This document shows positions 1 through 8,227 of a DNA stretch of 64,000 bases, piece after piece. Numbering within the stretch: position 1 is the first letter of the stretch; the number at the start of each line of letters is the position of its first letter. Both the position numbers and the translations under genes were made by a program. Origin of the DNA: an uncultured Algimonas sp. Its GTDB lineage: Bacteria; Pseudomonadota; Alphaproteobacteria; Caulobacterales; Maricaulaceae. The stretch is from contig CALDUL010000028.1 of the NCBI GenBank assembly GCA_937923575.1, forward strand, positions 1 through 64,000, read 5' to 3'. Under the pieces are notes generated by a model. It did not search any database. It was not told where the DNA came from and worked only from the letters and a program-made list of their open reading frames with translations.

Positions 1-72
1 CGGGCCACCCGCCATGGCGGGCGCGGCAAAGGCGAGGCTGGCCCCAGCCATCAGAAGTGCGCGTTTGGTCAT
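1..72 (-). CDS. N-terminal fragment of an exported protein, cut by the window edge
   Basis: A minus-strand reading frame starts with ATG at 72-70 and runs off the left edge. The 24 visible residues begin MTKRALLMAGASLAFA and continue to an APAMAG stretch. This is a classic Sec signal peptide: a basic start, a hydrophobic core and an AMA-type signal peptidase I site. The mature protein is outside the window, so no function can be given. A GGAAAGC stretch just upstream on the coding strand is a weak ribosome-binding candidate. Confidence 0.6.
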   Translation of the reverse strand, partial: MTKRALLMAGASLAFAAPAMAGGP

Positions 73-133
73 CGGAAAGCTCCGTTGAAGGGACGTGAAA
101 AAGACATTACCGGAGTGCACTGCAAGAACCGTG

Positions 134-490
134 CTAGTTTGGGGCCACGCGCCTCCGGATGAATGACAGCACCGCCGCGGCGAGCAAAGCGCCCAGCGTA
201 TTGGCGATCCCGTCGGCGACCGACGGTGTGCGCCCGGCGGTGAACAATCCTTGCGCGATCTCTACCCCCACGCCGAACAGCACGGCGATCAGAACCACGC
301 GCAACAGCGGCATGCGCCACCAGCCCAGCCCGATCAGCCCCGCCAGCCCGCCATAGGCAATCAGATGCAGCAGCTTGTCGGCGTGCGGAATGGATTGCAT
401 GCCCCCGGTCGGCTGCAGGGACGCGATTGCGATGACCAGCGCGCAGAGCAGCGCGGCCAGCTTGAACAGATGCGAGAGCGAGGTCGGCAT
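134..490 (-). CDS. VanZ-like family membrane protein
   Basis: A small integral membrane protein of about 118 residues with three to four hydrophobic segments. It carries the pattern of VanZ-like proteins: a HADKLLHLIAYGGLAGLIGL stretch in the first half and a VGVEIAQGLFTAGRTPSVAD stretch in the second. The family is named after the teicoplanin-resistance gene vanZ, but most bacterial members have no proven function and are not evidence of resistance. I chose the ATG at 490. A GTG at 520 would add ten residues (ending VTGVA) that do not look like family sequence. It is convergent with the truncated gene's strand neighbours and divergent from the dehydratase gene at 674. Confidence 0.75.
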   Translation of the reverse strand: MPTSLSHLFKLAALLCALVIAIASLQPTGGMQSIPHADKLLHLIAYGGLAGLIGLGWWRMPLLRVVLIAVLFGVGVEIAQGLFTAGRTPSVADGIANTLGALLAAAVLSFIRRRVAPN

Positions 491-673
491 GGCCACGCCT
501 GTGACGCGACAAGCGTGCACCGCAAAGGCGAAAATGCGCTGTTCCGATATTCAATTGTCTGACTCCCACAGCCGTCCCTATGGTTAAGCCGTGGTAAATA
601 TGGCCGCTTTGTGGCAACTCCTGCGAAAATCGTGCGATGGTTCTTCGGACGATGAGCTTGGGCGGAGGCGACC

Positions 674-973
674 ATGTCGCAGGAATTGATCGTTTTGGAC
701 CCGAAAGAGGTTGCGCAAGAGCTGTCCGGCTGGACCGGCGGACCGGACTTTATCACCAAAGTTTACCGCTTCGAGGATTTCGCCGAAGCCTTCGGATGGA
801 TGAGCCGTATTGCCATCATCGCCGAGAAGATGGATCACCATCCGGAGTGGTTCAACGTCTATAACCGCGTGGACGTGACGCTAACGACCCATGACGCGGG
901 CGGTGTCACTGCACGCGACGTCGCGCTGGCGGAGGCGATGGAAAAGGCCGCGGGCAATAGTGCGAACGGGTGA
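674..973 (+). CDS. phhB: 4a-hydroxytetrahydrobiopterin dehydratase (pterin-4a-carbinolamine dehydratase)
   Basis: A 99-residue protein, the usual length of the PCD/DCoH family. The family motif HHPEW is at residues 55-59, with a further conserved histidine at about 73 in TTHD. Members dehydrate 4a-hydroxytetrahydropterin during cofactor recycling for phenylalanine hydroxylase. Many bacteria carry the gene without a hydroxylase, and some members take part in molybdopterin metabolism. No phhA is visible here. The start is supported by a GGAGG ribosome-binding site about six bases upstream (GGCGGAGGCGACCATG). Confidence 0.9.
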   Translation: MSQELIVLDPKEVAQELSGWTGGPDFITKVYRFEDFAEAFGWMSRIAIIAEKMDHHPEWFNVYNRVDVTLTTHDAGGVTARDVALAEAMEKAAGNSANG

Positions 974-989
974 GCCGCAGTCCGAGCCC

Positions 990-1033
990 CTGTCTGAGCC
1001 CTGCCTGAGCCCTGGCTGGGCCCTGGCTGGGCC
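990..1033 (+). repeat. Four imperfect 11-bp tandem repeats
   Basis: Four consecutive 11-bp units (CTGTCTGAGCC, CTGCCTGAGCC, then CTGGCTGGGCC twice) lie between the dehydratase stop and the DUF885 start. The last two units are identical. Position and size suggest a slipped-strand microduplication; no function is evident. Confidence 0.7.
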
Positions 1034-1085
1034 AGCGTGGTCAGCTCGCTTGCTCTTGGCTGAATAGACGCGCAAAAGCCCATCC

Positions 1086-2951
1086 ATGCAATATTTGACA
1101 CGACTGGCCGGTCTGGCCTCCACCGCTCTCGTCCTCGCCGCACCGGTCCATGCGCAGGACGTGGCCGTGAGCCAGGAGGCCATGGACCGCATGGCCCTGA
1201 GCTGTCCCGAAGGTCGCGTGGCCATTGTCGACGATGCGCCGGCTTGCGAGATGATCGACTCGCTGGATCGACTGATCGCCGATTTCGAGCGGCTCGAGCT
1301 GGCGGGCGATCCCATCGGTGCCGGAGAGCGCGGGGACCGTGACGCGCTGCGCCGCCTGCCCGACGTCGGACCCGAAACACGCGAGGGCGCGAGCGCCTTT
1401 ATCGCGGCCATGTCGCGCCGCCACGCATCGCTGGCCGGCCGTCCCGGCTTTGCACAGCTGTCCGAATCCGAGCGACTGAACTACGATCTGCTCGGCTTTG
1501 TGCTGGAACAGCGCGCGCGCCTGCTGCCGTTCGATCAGGACCGCCTGCCCTTTACGAATGACTCCGGCTTTCACACGCTGATGTCCTATGTGTCGCGTCA
1601 GACGACGTTTTCCACGGCCGACGACTATGCCGCCTATGCCGCGCGATTGACGCAGCTGCCGCGCTATTTCGCCGGTCAGCGTGCCAATATGCAGCGCGGC
1701 GTAGAGACGGGCTTCACCGCCTCGGCCGCTATCCTACCCGGTGTGATCGACAGCGTGCGGACCCTGTCCAAGAGCGCGCCGCTGGACCATCCGCTCTACG
1801 CGCCGTTTCTCGACATGCCGGAGAAGATCTCGCGCTCGGAACAGTCACGACTGCGCGCCATGGGCGAAGCGGCGATAGTGACGTCGGTCCTGCCCGCCTA
1901 TCGGGACCTGCTGGAATTCTTCGAAAATGACTACGCACCGGCCGCGCGCGACAGCGTCGGTATCGGCACAACCGATGAGGGGCGCCAATATTACACTGCG
2001 CTGGTCAAGCATTTTACCACGCTCGATCTCACGCCGGACGAGGTCCACGAGCTGGGTCTGAGCGAGGTCGCGCGCATCCGTTCCGAGATGGACGACGTCA
2101 TTCGCGAGGCGGGCTTTCCGGGCAGCTTTGCGGAATTCCTGCGTTTCCTGCGGACCGACCCGCAATTCTACGCCAAAACCGAGGATGAGCTGCTGGAACG
2201 TGCCGCCCGTCTGGCCAAGGATATCGACGGGCAGATGCCGGCCTTCTTTCGCACCATGCCGCGCTTGCCCTACGGGGTGAAGAAGGTCCCGGACGAGATT
2301 GCGCCGAGCTACACGACGGGCCGCTACTGGGGCGGATCGCCAGAGGCCGGACGCGCGGGCTATTATGTGGTCAACACCTATAACCTACCGTCTCGCCCGC
2401 TCTATAATCTGCCCGCGCTGACCGCCCATGAAGGCGTGCCGGGCCATCACCACCAGATCGCATTGGGCCAGGAGCTGACCGATCTACCGGAGTTCCGCCG
2501 CTCGCTCTACCCGACGGCGTTCGGGGAAGGCTGGGGGCTTTATTCGGAAAAGCTCGCGGGCGAGATGGGGCTCTACACCACGCCCTATGAGCGCTTTGGC
2601 CAGCTGTCCTATGAGATGTGGCGTGCCTGCCGACTGGTCGTCGACACGGGCATGCATTGGAAAGGCTGGACGCAGGAGCGCGCCGAGGCCTGTTTCCTGG
2701 AGAATTCCGCCCTATCGGAGGGCAATATCAAATCTGAGGTCGAGCGCTATATCTCGTGGCCAGGCCAGGCGCTGGCTTACAAGATCGGCGAGCTGAAGAT
2801 TCTCGAACTGCGCGCGCGGGCCGAAGAGGCGCTGGGCGATCGTTTCGATATTCGTGATTTCCACGACGCCGTTCTGATTCGGGGCGGCCTGCCGCTGTCG
2901 GTTCTGGAACAGCGTATCGATGCGTGGATCGCGGAGCAGCAGGCCCGCTAG
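1086..2951 (+). CDS. DUF885 family protein, probable exported metallo-hydrolase
   Basis: A 621-residue protein with an N-terminal signal peptide (MQYLTRLAGLASTALVLAA, then VHAQ as the likely cleavage site). It belongs to the DUF885 family, many of whose exported members are thought to be zinc peptidase-like. The HEGVPGHH motif at residues 448-455 is the family's putative metal site, resembling the HExxH-type motif of M32-like carboxypeptidases, and the following GEGWGLYSEKL stretch is also characteristic. The substrate is unknown. No good Shine-Dalgarno sequence precedes the ATG, but the signal peptide fixes the start. Inverted repeats follow the stop (2964-3071). Confidence 0.85.
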   Translation: MQYLTRLAGLASTALVLAAPVHAQDVAVSQEAMDRMALSCPEGRVAIVDDAPACEMIDSLDRLIADFERLELAGDPIGAGERGDRDALRRLPDVGPETREGASAFIAAMSRRHASLAGRPGFAQLSESERLNYDLLGFVLEQRARLLPFDQDRLPFTNDSGFHTLMSYVSRQTTFSTADDYAAYAARLTQLPRYFAGQRANMQRGVETGFTASAAILPGVIDSVRTLSKSAPLDHPLYAPFLDMPEKISRSEQSRLRAMGEAAIVTSVLPAYRDLLEFFENDYAPAARDSVGIGTTDEGRQYYTALVKHFTTLDLTPDEVHELGLSEVARIRSEMDDVIREAGFPGSFAEFLRFLRTDPQFYAKTEDELLERAARLAKDIDGQMPAFFRTMPRLPYGVKKVPDEIAPSYTTGRYWGGSPEAGRAGYYVVNTYNLPSRPLYNLPALTAHEGVPGHHHQIALGQELTDLPEFRRSLYPTAFGEGWGLYSEKLAGEMGLYTTPYERFGQLSYEMWRACRLVVDTGMHWKGWTQERAEACFLENSALSEGNIKSEVERYISWPGQALAYKIGELKILELRARAEEALGDRFDIRDFHDAVLIRGGLPLSVLEQRIDAWIAEQQAR

Positions 2952-2963
2952 CCCAAACAAAAA

Positions 2964-3071
2964 CCCCTGAAAAGTCCGACCCGACGCGCGCAGCTCGCGC
3001 TCTTGGGGCCGGCCCTTTCAGGGGCTATATTGGCGCCTCCCGGTCGGCCCATATCGGTGCGGACCGGGAGG
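2964..3071. terminator. Two inverted repeats between convergent genes, likely terminators
   Basis: Two hairpin-forming inverted repeats lie between the convergent DUF885 and lipoprotein genes. The first pairs CCCCTGAAA (2964-2972) with TTTCAGGGG (3016-3024) across a long loop. The second pairs CCTCCCGGTC (3036-3045) with GACCGGGAGG (3062-3071), a perfect 10-bp stem with a 16-base loop. Neither has a long T tract, so only the position argues for a terminator role. Confidence 0.5.
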
Positions 3072-3083
3072 TACTTTGTATGG

Positions 3084-3938
3084 CTAGAAGCGGTAGCGGC
3101 CGCGCAGCATGAGCGGGACCGTCACCCGGCCGTCGCCATTGTTGACGCCCGCGATCGGCGTACCCGCGGCCAGCACCGAGTTGTTGCTGTCCAGCGCGCC
3201 TTGGTAGCGCACGCCCGTTTCCAGAGCGATGGTGCTGTAGCGCGTCAGCGGCGTCTCGATACCGACGAGACCTGCGGCCGAACCGACCCAGCTATTGTCG
3301 TAGAACGGGACCGTTCCGGCGTTGAAGGCGTCGCCAGCCAGCGTCGCGTTCTCGATGTTGATATCCTCGACATAGGAAGCGCCGAGGCGGCCTTCGACAT
3401 AGGGGCGAACCGTCTTGACGATCGGCGCGCGGCTCGGTGCGAAATATTTGCGCAAGCCCAACTCGGCACCATAGGACTCATAGTCCGACAGGCTGCCGGA
3501 GAGGGCGTCGTCATTGATCGTACCCCAGTCTAGCACGCCGGCGCTTTCGGCTTTTTCGTAAAAGCCCATGGCCGTGACCTTGGTGTTGGGGTTCAGTGCA
3601 TAGGAGCCGCCGAGCTCGCCGCGAATGCCTTCATCATAGGCCGTGTCCCAAGAGATATTGCGCACGACGCCGCCGGAGCCGTCATTCGTGCCGTCGCCCG
3701 AGACGACATCACCGCCGACGATGAAGGCCGGACCGATGCCGCCTTCGAAGTTCCAGCGTGCGAGGCATTGCTGCGAGTTGCACGGCTTTGGCGCGGCCTG
3801 GACGGGCTGGGCGCCGTAATAGCTGCTGGTGCGGTCATAGCTGCGGTAGTCGTCGTGCCCACCTATGCCGAGAAAAGAGCAGCCCGACAGAGCGGCCGTG
3901 GCGGTCAGGGCAGTCGCACCCAGAAAAAGCTTACGCAT
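3084..3938 (-). CDS. Lipoprotein with predicted outer-membrane beta-barrel, paralog 1
   Basis: A 284-residue protein starting MRKLFLGATALTATAALSGC, a lipoprotein signal peptide with lipobox LSGC. A short spacer with a CxxxxC pair follows, then alternating beta-strand-like segments to a C-terminal aromatic residue (LRGRYRF), as expected of outer-membrane barrels. It is the shortest of three tandem paralogs (with 4208-5611 and 5805-7226) that share the lipobox, a variable linker and an LRG-x-F-type C-terminus. The frame extends 59 codons upstream, but I chose the ATG at 3938 because of the signal peptide and a GAGGACG ribosome-binding site. The function is not known. Confidence 0.75.
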   Translation of the reverse strand: MRKLFLGATALTATAALSGCSFLGIGGHDDYRSYDRTSSYYGAQPVQAAPKPCNSQQCLARWNFEGGIGPAFIVGGDVVSGDGTNDGSGGVVRNISWDTAYDEGIRGELGGSYALNPNTKVTAMGFYEKAESAGVLDWGTINDDALSGSLSDYESYGAELGLRKYFAPSRAPIVKTVRPYVEGRLGASYVEDINIENATLAGDAFNAGTVPFYDNSWVGSAAGLVGIETPLTRYSTIALETGVRYQGALDSNNSVLAAGTPIAGVNNGDGRVTVPLMLRGRYRF

Positions 3939-4123
3939 GAGTTCGTCCTCATCACATTCGTCCCGCTTCGGAACAGCGATCGTCGCTGGGCCGGGAGGCG
4001 GGGGTTGTATGTGGGACGTCTTGCAATGGGTGTGCCAAACCGAATCACTGGAAAAAGGGTTAGCAATTCGTATCTGGCCTGATTTGCGGCGGATTTTGGG
4101 GATTATAGCTAACACAATGCAAA

Positions 4124-4154
4124 CACCCCGGCCTGCTGGGGGCAGACCGGGGTG
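4124..4154 (-). terminator. Stem-loop downstream of paralog 2
   Basis: CACCCCGG (4124-4131) pairs with CCGGGGTG (4147-4154) around a 15-base loop. On the minus strand it follows the stop of the 4208-5611 gene and is trailed by TTTG. It is a likely rho-independent terminator with a weak T tract. Confidence 0.6.
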
Positions 4155-4207
4155 CGGTATTTTTCGATGTGATCGGGCGCGAGAGGCCCGACTGACGCGT
4201 CAGCTGA

Positions 4208-5611
4208 CTAGAATGCGAGGCGACCGCGCAGTTTCAGCGGGATGCTGATCCGGTCGTCGGAGTCAGCCTGCGTATCGAAGCTATCCTGCCAGCGGATGCC
4301 GGATTCGATGCCGATGGCGGCACGCTGACCAACGGCCATTTCGGCGCCGACCACAGCCGCTGCGGTCGGGTTCCAGCCGCTTTGGATGAACTGCTGCTCG
4401 CTGAACACTTCGCCAGTGTCGGCGTAATTCTGCGTCAGGGTCACGTCATTGTTGTGGGTGAAGCCAGCCGTTGCGCCGACATAGGGGCGAAGCGATGGGT
4501 TGTAGCCGACATATTGACGAACGCCGCCTTCCAGCGTGGTTGTCTTCAGATCGGAGAAGGTACCAGTGATGTCACGCTCTGCGCTGCCGACGGATGGGAC
4601 GAAGCTGTCGCCATTGTATGAACCAGGCTGGAAGGAGCCGCGGTCCACGGTCTGACCGGAGGCCTCGCCGTAGCGGACTGTGCCGAGCACGGTCGTGTTG
4701 CGGGACACGTCATAGCCGAGCGTTCCACCAATCGTCTTGGCGTTGCCAAAGGCATCATTATAGGAGACCGCATCAAACTCACCGGCTTCGCCGCCGGCTG
4801 CGCCGCTGTCGCCGACATCGGACGGACCGCGTGATTTTGCGCCGAAGATATCGCCATCGACGTCAAACGCCGTGCCACCGTCGACTTCGAAACCGAATGG
4901 CAACGCCGCGCCGGCAAAGCCGCCGCGCAGTTGCGGAACGCCGTAAGGGGCCGCGTAGGGTTGCGGGACATAGACCGGAGCGCCGACGACTGTCTGGACG
5001 CCTTGGCCGTTCACGAATTGACCGTTGGCAAATTGCGTACCGACGACATTGGTGCCAAAGGCGGAGCCGAAGCCTGCGCCAGCGCCGAGTGTCGTGGCCT
5101 GGAAGCCGTTCGCGCCGTAGACGCCTGCACCGGAACCGCTAAAGCCTGTACCGCCGTAGCCAGCACCTGCGAATTGGCCGACGCCGTTCGCGGCGAGACC
5201 TGCCCCGACGCCTTGGCCATATCCGCCTGCACCGTATGCGCCCGCGCCATAACCTTGTGCACCAAAGCCACCTGCGCCTGCACCGTAACCTGCACCGCCG
5301 AAGCCGCCGGCACCAAAGCCCGCGCCTTGGCCGTAGCCTTGTGCGCCGTAGCCAGCGCCGTAACCTTGTGCGCCATAACCTTGAGCACCGTAGCCCGCGC
5401 CGCCATAGCCGGCACCTTGGACACCGTAAGCTCCGCCGACGCAACCTGCACCGCCCGCCGTACCGTATCCGGCCTGCTGATAGCCGTGGCCGTAGCCGCC
5501 GACTGCGCCTGGTACGCAGTTCGCGCTACCGTAGCCGCCGGAACCGGCGCCCATCGAGCACCCAGAAATTGCCAGCGCTGACGCCGAAATTGCAAACATT
5601 GCGAGCCGCAT
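4208..5611 (-). CDS. Lipoprotein with Gly/Tyr-rich repeat linker and C-terminal beta-barrel, paralog 2
   Basis: A 467-residue protein starting MRLAMFAISASALAISGCSM, a lipoprotein signal peptide with lipobox ISGC. Residues of roughly 20-190 are a low-complexity region of GYGAQG, GYGAG and GAGGFG units. The C-terminal 200 or so residues read as beta strands and end LKLRGRLAF, an outer-membrane barrel signature shared with both neighbours. Conserved cysteines (NCVPG, GCVGG) resemble those of the third paralog. The ATG at 5611 is preferred over an upstream in-frame start because the signal peptide begins there. The function is unknown; an adhesive or matrix-like surface role for the Gly/Tyr linker is only a guess. 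Confidence 0.7.
   Translation of the reverse strand: MRLAMFAISASALAISGCSMGAGSGGYGSANCVPGAVGGYGHGYQQAGYGTAGGAGCVGGAYGVQGAGYGGAGYGAQGYGAQGYGAGYGAQGYGQGAGFGAGGFGGAGYGAGAGGFGAQGYGAGAYGAGGYGQGVGAGLAANGVGQFAGAGYGGTGFSGSGAGVYGANGFQATTLGAGAGFGSAFGTNVVGTQFANGQFVNGQGVQTVVGAPVYVPQPYAAPYGVPQLRGGFAGAALPFGFEVDGGTAFDVDGDIFGAKSRGPSDVGDSGAAGGEAGEFDAVSYNDAFGNAKTIGGTLGYDVSRNTTVLGTVRYGEASGQTVDRGSFQPGSYNGDSFVPSVGSAERDITGTFSDLKTTTLEGGVRQYVGYNPSLRPYVGATAGFTHNNDVTLTQNYADTGEVFSEQQFIQSGWNPTAAAVVGAEMAVGQRAAIGIESGIRWQDSFDTQADSDDRISIPLKLRGRLAF
5140..5520 (-). repeat. Degenerate tandem repeats encoding GYG/GAG-rich linker
   Basis: Inside the paralog 2 gene the DNA repeats short units reading (on the plus strand) GCCGTAGCC, GCACCGTA and GCACCAAAGCC. 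They encode GYGAQG- and GAGFG-type peptides. The repeat is translated and in frame throughout. Such tracts usually change length by slippage or recombination. Confidence 0.7.
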
Positions 5612-5804
5612 GGTCGGCCTCCCTCTTGCGTTAGGAACGTCCACCGTTATCGGCGTGCCGTTCTGTCCTAATATGGTTCGCTTTAACCATGGTGGGCTTA
5701 AGAAACCGTTTTCAAAATGTGATCAAACCCTTAACAACGTTGGGTTTTTCCCTGCTGCCAAAGTTTACTGGGGCCGGACCACACGACCCTGGAATACAAG
5801 CGTC

Positions 5805-7226
5805 CTAGAAGTTGAAGCTGCCGCGCAGAGTGACCGGAACGCTCACATTGCTGGAGCCCTTGTTGCCGTTTGAATATTCGCGCTTGCCGTCGACCTTGAC
5901 GCCCGTCTCGAAAGCCAGCGCGGTGCGAGGCGTGACCTGCCATTCCGCGCCGACGGCCAAGCGGCCCGTGGGGACCCATTGGGAATCGTAGAGCTGCGTC
6001 GTCGGGTCGTCACCCAAAGCCGGGTTCCGTGTCACGCGGTAGAGCTCCGGCTCTCCTTCAAACGCCGACCCGTATGACAGTTGCGTCTGGTTCGTCTTGA
6101 AGGTGACTGCGTTGTAGTGCGAGGCGCCAGCGGACGCACTCACAAATGGGGTGACGGTGCGCCCGGAAGCACGGCCCGCAATCGGATCGATGTAAAGGCG
6201 GCCGCCTGCCTCTAGGTCAAGACGGCGCATGTCGGAAAAGTCATAGCCGAAGGTGGCAAACGTCGTCTGATCCGGCAAAAAGGATTGGGTCACGACGGGG
6301 GCGCCGATCGGGTCGCCAAGCTCATCATATTCCTGCGCCGAGACTTCTTGGTAAACTGTACCGCTTATGCTTGCGGCGGCACCGTTGCGGCCTTCGGCCA
6401 TTGCATAGCCGACACGTCCAAACACGGTTGCCCGGTTGTTGAGGATGTATTCACCGGACAAGCCGACCGTCGCAGGGGTGGACCAGACATCGTCAAAGGA
6501 GATTGTCGGTGTATTGACGACATCGTAAGGGGCCAACGCGTCGAAACTCTGCACGTTCGGGTCGACGATGAACGCGCCGGGATTGGCCGGATCAGGGACG
6601 AGAAACTCCGAACCGTCCGAGGCACGCCGACGACGCGTAGCTTCGCGGCTGTCGCCAAAGAAACGCGTGGATATCAGTGTTCCACTGACTGTCTCTCCCT
6701 CGTCCCGGCCTTCGGTATAAACATAAGGATTGTAGTTGGCCGTTGGGTCGGCAACGCCCGACGTCGAATAATCCAGCAGAGTTCCGCCGACGCTGCGTTC
6801 GACACCGAGATCGAGCGCGCCGCGGAAACGTGGCTTGCGCTTGCGTTGGACTTTGGCACCGCGCAGGCCGGGACGTCCCTGCACATCGGCGTGGGAGCCG
6901 TAATGGCCTGTCGCGAGCTCGGCACCAAATTGAGCCGGCGCGCCGAATTGCGGAGTCTGGGCGAACCCGCCGGCAAAATTGGCACCGCCAGCGGTCGGGA
7001 CGCCGATGCTGACCTGGGATGGATGGCAGCCTTGCGGAACGGCGGCCTGGGCGTGGGCGATCTGGCACGGATCGGCAAAGCCGTTCGCCGCGCCTGCCGG
7101 ACCACCGTAGCGCGGACCATAGGCATTAGCGCCGTTTCCGTGTCCCGCGTAGCCTCCGGATCCTGCTCCGACGAAGGAACAACCCGACAGCAACGCCGCG
7201 CTCAATGCCAATCCCAAAAGACGCAT
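5805..7226 (-). CDS. Lipoprotein with predicted outer-membrane beta-barrel, paralog 3
   Basis: A 473-residue protein starting MRLLGLALSAALLSGCSFVG, a lipoprotein signal peptide with lipobox LSGC, then a Gly/Asn/Pro-rich spacer with two cysteines (DPCQIAH, GCHPSQ). From about residue 120 it reads as alternating beta strands, including recognisable barrel hairpins such as TVFGRVGYAMAEGRNG. It ends VTLRGSFNF, matching the other two paralogs. It is first in transcription order of the three minus-strand genes. The 193-bp gap before the next one suggests separate promoters rather than one tight operon. The function is unknown. Confidence 0.75.
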   Translation of the reverse strand: MRLLGLALSAALLSGCSFVGAGSGGYAGHGNGANAYGPRYGGPAGAANGFADPCQIAHAQAAVPQGCHPSQVSIGVPTAGGANFAGGFAQTPQFGAPAQFGAELATGHYGSHADVQGRPGLRGAKVQRKRKPRFRGALDLGVERSVGGTLLDYSTSGVADPTANYNPYVYTEGRDEGETVSGTLISTRFFGDSREATRRRRASDGSEFLVPDPANPGAFIVDPNVQSFDALAPYDVVNTPTISFDDVWSTPATVGLSGEYILNNRATVFGRVGYAMAEGRNGAAASISGTVYQEVSAQEYDELGDPIGAPVVTQSFLPDQTTFATFGYDFSDMRRLDLEAGGRLYIDPIAGRASGRTVTPFVSASAGASHYNAVTFKTNQTQLSYGSAFEGEPELYRVTRNPALGDDPTTQLYDSQWVPTGRLAVGAEWQVTPRTALAFETGVKVDGKREYSNGNKGSSNVSVPVTLRGSFNF

Positions 7227-7387
7227 TACGTCCCCCGCACAATATCTCGGTGCAGCAACGGGTTGCGCACCATGGTTAACCGCTCATGGCGTGCGAGGGT
7301 AAAGAAGAGGTTATGCGCAGGGAAAATCCTGCCGATTGCCGTATGGCAGCGGTGGGCGAGCGTGCTCCAACCTGCTAGCGCGCGCCT

Positions 7388-8227
7388 ATGCGTGTGCTGC
7401 TGATGTCCTCCTTCTGTGCCGCGAGCCATGTCGGCTCGGTCGCGTCGAGCTTCGTTCTGCGCCGTCTTGGCGTGGATGTTTGCGTCCTGCCGACGACGCA
7501 GTTCGGCCGCCACCCCGGCTGGGGCGCGCCGGGCGGCGGTGTCACCGCGCCGGACACGCTGCGCTCCATGTGGGACGGCGTGCGCGCGCAGACGGTCGAG
7601 CGCGGCATGACCTTCGACGCCGTGATGACGGGCTATATGGGCGCAACGGACCATGTGAGCCTGGCGGCAGAGATCATCGATGCGCTCGCCCCCGCCCATG
7701 TGCTGGTCGATCCCGTGATGGGCGACTGGGGCGACACGGGCGCTCCGGGCGCGCTCTATATCCCGCAGGAGCGGGCCGAAGCGATCTGCGACCTGCTGGT
7801 CCCACGCGCCAATATCGTCACCCCCAATGGTTGGGAATGGCGCTATATCACCGGTAGCTTGGACGAGCCGCGCGATGCTCTGCCGCGCCCACTGGCCGGC
7901 ATGCGCGAAACGCTGGTGACCTCTGTGATGGAGGGAGAGCGGATCGGCGCCATCTTATTTGCCCACGGGCAGACCCACCGCGTCATGCACGCGCGGTTCG
8001 AGGGCATGCCCAATGGCGGCGGGGATGCGCTGGCGGCGGACTATCTCGCACGACGCCTGCTGGGTGTCGCGCCGGGCGAGGCACTGCAGCGCTCTGTCGG
8101 CGAAGTCTTCGCGCTGATGCGCCGCGCCGACGAGTTGGACGCCGGAGAGCTACCTTTGGCCCGCGCCCAGGATGTATTCGACCAGTCCGAGCGGCTCGAG
8201 CTGGTGAGCGAGGAGACCGAGCTATGA
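7388..8227 (+). CDS. pdxY: Pyridoxal kinase
   Basis: A 279-residue ribokinase-fold protein that phosphorylates pyridoxal to PLP in the salvage pathway. It carries the N-terminal SSFCAASHVGSVAS stretch, the FGRHPGWG motif (family TQFSxHxGY-like), the TPNGWEW segment and the anion-hole/catalytic motif GGGDALAADY at residues 210-219 (usual form GTGD; D213 is the expected base). Length matches PdxY/PdxK. The start lacks a clear Shine-Dalgarno sequence. The stop overlaps the next start by four bases (ATGA), making it the first gene of a four-gene operon. Confidence 0.85.
   Translation: MRVLLMSSFCAASHVGSVASSFVLRRLGVDVCVLPTTQFGRHPGWGAPGGGVTAPDTLRSMWDGVRAQTVERGMTFDAVMTGYMGATDHVSLAAEIIDALAPAHVLVDPVMGDWGDTGAPGALYIPQERAEAICDLLVPRANIVTPNGWEWRYITGSLDEPRDALPRPLAGMRETLVTSVMEGERIGAILFAHGQTHRVMHARFEGMPNGGGDALAADYLARRLLGVAPGEALQRSVGEVFALMRRADELDAGELPLARAQDVFDQSERLELVSEETEL

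Noticed and set aside
583-597. Near CtrA site TTAA-N7-TAAA upstream of phhB
   Set aside because: The second half differs from TTAA and no other support exists; chance is likely.
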